Source of the DNA: Asterochloris sp. CNOR1
Lineage: Eukaryota > Chlorophyta > Trebouxiophyceae > Trebouxiales > Trebouxiaceae
DNA length: 64,000 nt
Assembly: GCA_963969365.1 (NCBI GenBank)
Contig: OZ017747.1
Coordinates: 4,092,001 to 4,156,000, forward strand
Reading direction: 5' to 3'
Below are positions 62,601 through 64,000 of this stretch, piece by piece (the stretch's first letter is position 1; each line of letters begins with the position of its first letter). The notes under the pieces are model-generated. The model worked only from the letters and a program-made list of their open reading frames with translations. It did not search any database and had not been told where the DNA came from. The translations under genes and the position numbers were made by a program.

Positions 62601-63830
62601 CAGCTTCTCGAAGCAGAAGCGCATGACCTCCACCTCCAGCTGGCGCTGGCTGCTCCGCAGGCGCCCCATGACAATGCCCTTGCACGTGGTGACCTGCTGG
62701 TCCCGCGTGTACACCAGGTTCGACAGGGGCTGGAAGGTGTAGGATGCGCTCAACCCGGTGTCCCTGTAGGAGGAGGGCATCAGAACATAAGAGGCTCAGT
62801 TGGGGTTGTGGCCAGACAGAAGCTGGGGTCAGTGTGATGTGGTCAGGTACCCCTGCAAGTGCCCTGTGCAGCTCAACTTCCGGGGCTCAACTGGTCAGCC
62901 TGTGCTGGTGGTGCAGATTGGACCTCCACACAGCATCACGAGCACAGGCTTGCCATTTTCAGAAGGTCCAGACAGGACCTGCAGTCATCACTTTCGCACA
63001 CACTGTGGTCTTGGGCCTTTGACCTGGTCAAGCCTTGCCATGACACAGCACACCACATTACTGAGGCTGCCCTGAAGCCTCAGCCAGACCCCATGGCAGT
63101 ACAGCTGCACAGCTGGGATCAGACAGCAAGGATGACGCAAAAGGCTACTCATGCCGGTAGCTGGCGTGCAGTCCAGTTGTACTGCACCAAGGCTGGCAGA
63201 TGTCAGCCCAGGTGCACTGCAGGCCCTGGCACCACCTGTAGCTGGGGCTGATGTGGACAGTGGGGTTGATCATGATGGTGTCGATGAGCTGAGCAATGCT
63301 CATGTGCTCCAGCACCTCACGCTTGTAGCGCTCCCCAAGGTAGTGCTGGTCCTCGGGACGCACCTGGTCGTTGGCCACCCCCTCCACCAGCTCATACCTG
63401 CAGAAGGCGTCAGCTCATCACTGCTGGCTCTGTTGCCCGGATGTCGGGCTGCAGGAAGTGGTGTCGCACAACAGTTTGTTTGTCCAGTGGCTGTGGCATT
63501 GGAGTCCCCCAGCAGTGCACCGATTGGGTCCCCCACTTGGCGAGCCAAGGCTTGCCTGTGCGCCTGAACCAAGCATTCCTGGACCTGCCACACTGGACCT
63601 GCCACACAGGCAATCTGCTGCATGCAGCAGCGCACTGTTCTTCAGACCCTCATGGCCAGAACCCAATCTGTAAGCCAGTCAGGCTGTCAAGCCAGCAGCC
63701 CTGACTAAGAATGCCTAGAGAAGTGGCCCTGCCAAGCAAGCCCTTGCTGCTGCCCTACTTTTACAGCTGAAGCTTCCTGAGCTCCTCCGTGGCCATCTTC
63801 AGCAAGCAGATTTTCCAGTCCCAGCCAGCT
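59604..63830 (-). CDS. Arginine deiminase (5' end unresolved near the window edge)
   Basis: Exons 63765 to about 63830 (start unclear), 63236-63397, 62600-62763, 61525-61718, 60698-60824, 60115-60209 and 59604-59906; the frame is continuous across them. The enzyme hydrolyses L-arginine to citrulline and ammonia. Visible signatures: QPLSNLVYTRDQQVTT and KGIVMGRLRSSQRQ, then GFLEGGDFF with the substrate-binding Asp, GIGLRSNFVACQQLMD, HLDCVFSILGD with the HxD pair, FSKYMEDEGYHIIKI and YGCNILNLGN. MYGAVHCSSQVVKR carries the catalytic Cys. A 38-residue tail after RIPRR is not conserved. Arginine deiminase is known from bacteria, Giardia-like protists and a few green algae such as Chlorella, but not from land plants. 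The exon at 63765 (KMATEELRKLQL) is the first I can place. One or more 5' exons probably lie between 63830 and beyond 64000. Confidence 0.9.
60810..60925 (-). repeat. Duplicated acceptor junction in arginine deiminase (87 bp apart)
   Basis: CAGGTGCATGCGGTCCTGCAG at the acceptor of the exon 60698-60824 (60810) is repeated exactly at 60897. The preceding CAGTC and GAAC/GCAC-like text also match. The copy lies in the upstream intron and keeps the CAG acceptor. A separate remnant of the exon's donor side is near 60498-60540. Confidence 0.85.
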
Positions 63831-64000
63831 GCCCCAGCGGTGCAGTGGCCCCTTCCTGACAGCAGGGCCTCCCTGGAGTGCATATATGGCTGTCCACAGC
63901 TGTCAGAGAGCTGGTTCTGCTCTCTCCTGCCAGAAAGGTAGTTATTGCACAAAAAGCCCCTTGCTCCAGCTTGCCTGAGTGCCTTCATGGCCATCTCTTC
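63765..64000 (-). repeat. Copy of an arginine deiminase donor-side exon end at the window edge
   Basis: The minus-strand text GATGGCCACGGAGGAGCTCA at about 63799-63780 is matched by GATGGCCATGAAGGCACTCA at about 63995-63976. Both continue GG(A/C)AAGCT. The copy is in the same orientation, about 196 bp upstream, and is cut off by the end of the window. Confidence 0.7.

Noticed and set aside
1-64000. tRNA, rRNA, snRNA genes, LTR elements, LINEs or DNA transposons
   Set aside because: I looked for cloverleaf-like boxes, reverse transcriptase or transposase motifs and long terminal repeats, and saw none I could support.

Overview
This looks like nuclear DNA of a green alga, most likely a trebouxiophyte chlorophyte of the Chlorella/Coccomyxa kind. 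That placement is inference. The grounds are GC-rich DNA, about a hundred short introns that mostly read GTGAG...CTGCAG, plastid and light-harvesting proteins, a likely algal TGTAA poly(A) signal, and a Chlorella-like arginine deiminase. No rRNA, tRNA, CRISPR array, operon or intact mobile element was seen. Exons were joined by hand. For most genes the summed exon lengths are exact multiples of three.

Layout. 0-10 kb: a terminal exon of an unknown protein (+), a GATA zinc-finger gene (-), U2 snRNP protein A' (-), a small conserved plastid-type protein (+) and a glyoxalase/VOC protein (+). 10.3-26.2 kb: one 26-exon formin (-) with PH, FH3, FH1 and FH2 domains, about 1763 aa. 27-40.4 kb: a DUF3431 membrane protein (+), then a 25-exon kinesin-12 (+), about 1435 aa. 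40.7-46 kb: a membrane-anchored nitroreductase (-) and the U1A/U2B''-type spliceosomal protein (-). 47-51 kb: a metallo-beta-lactamase-fold protein (+) and an ELIP-like light-harvesting-like protein (+). 51-64 kb: a PPR-SMR protein (-), a Bud20/ZNF593 zinc-finger protein (-), an Aha1 N-domain Hsp90 co-chaperone (+) and arginine deiminase (-), whose 5' end is not resolved.

The most unusual structure is not a gene. In at least fifteen introns, the splice junction of a neighbouring exon (the exon's first or last 30-60 nt plus adjoining intron) is repeated in tandem inside the intron as one to four decayed copies, with periods of about 57-126 bp. Donor-side and acceptor-side examples both occur. 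Some copies keep good splice dinucleotides and others have lost them. The introns therefore appear to have grown by repeated local duplication of exon-intron junctions.

Functional links: the two partner proteins of the U2 snRNP (A' and B'') are both in the window. The formin and kinesin-12 are both large cytoskeletal proteins, and the Bud20 and Aha1 genes share a 185-bp divergent promoter.
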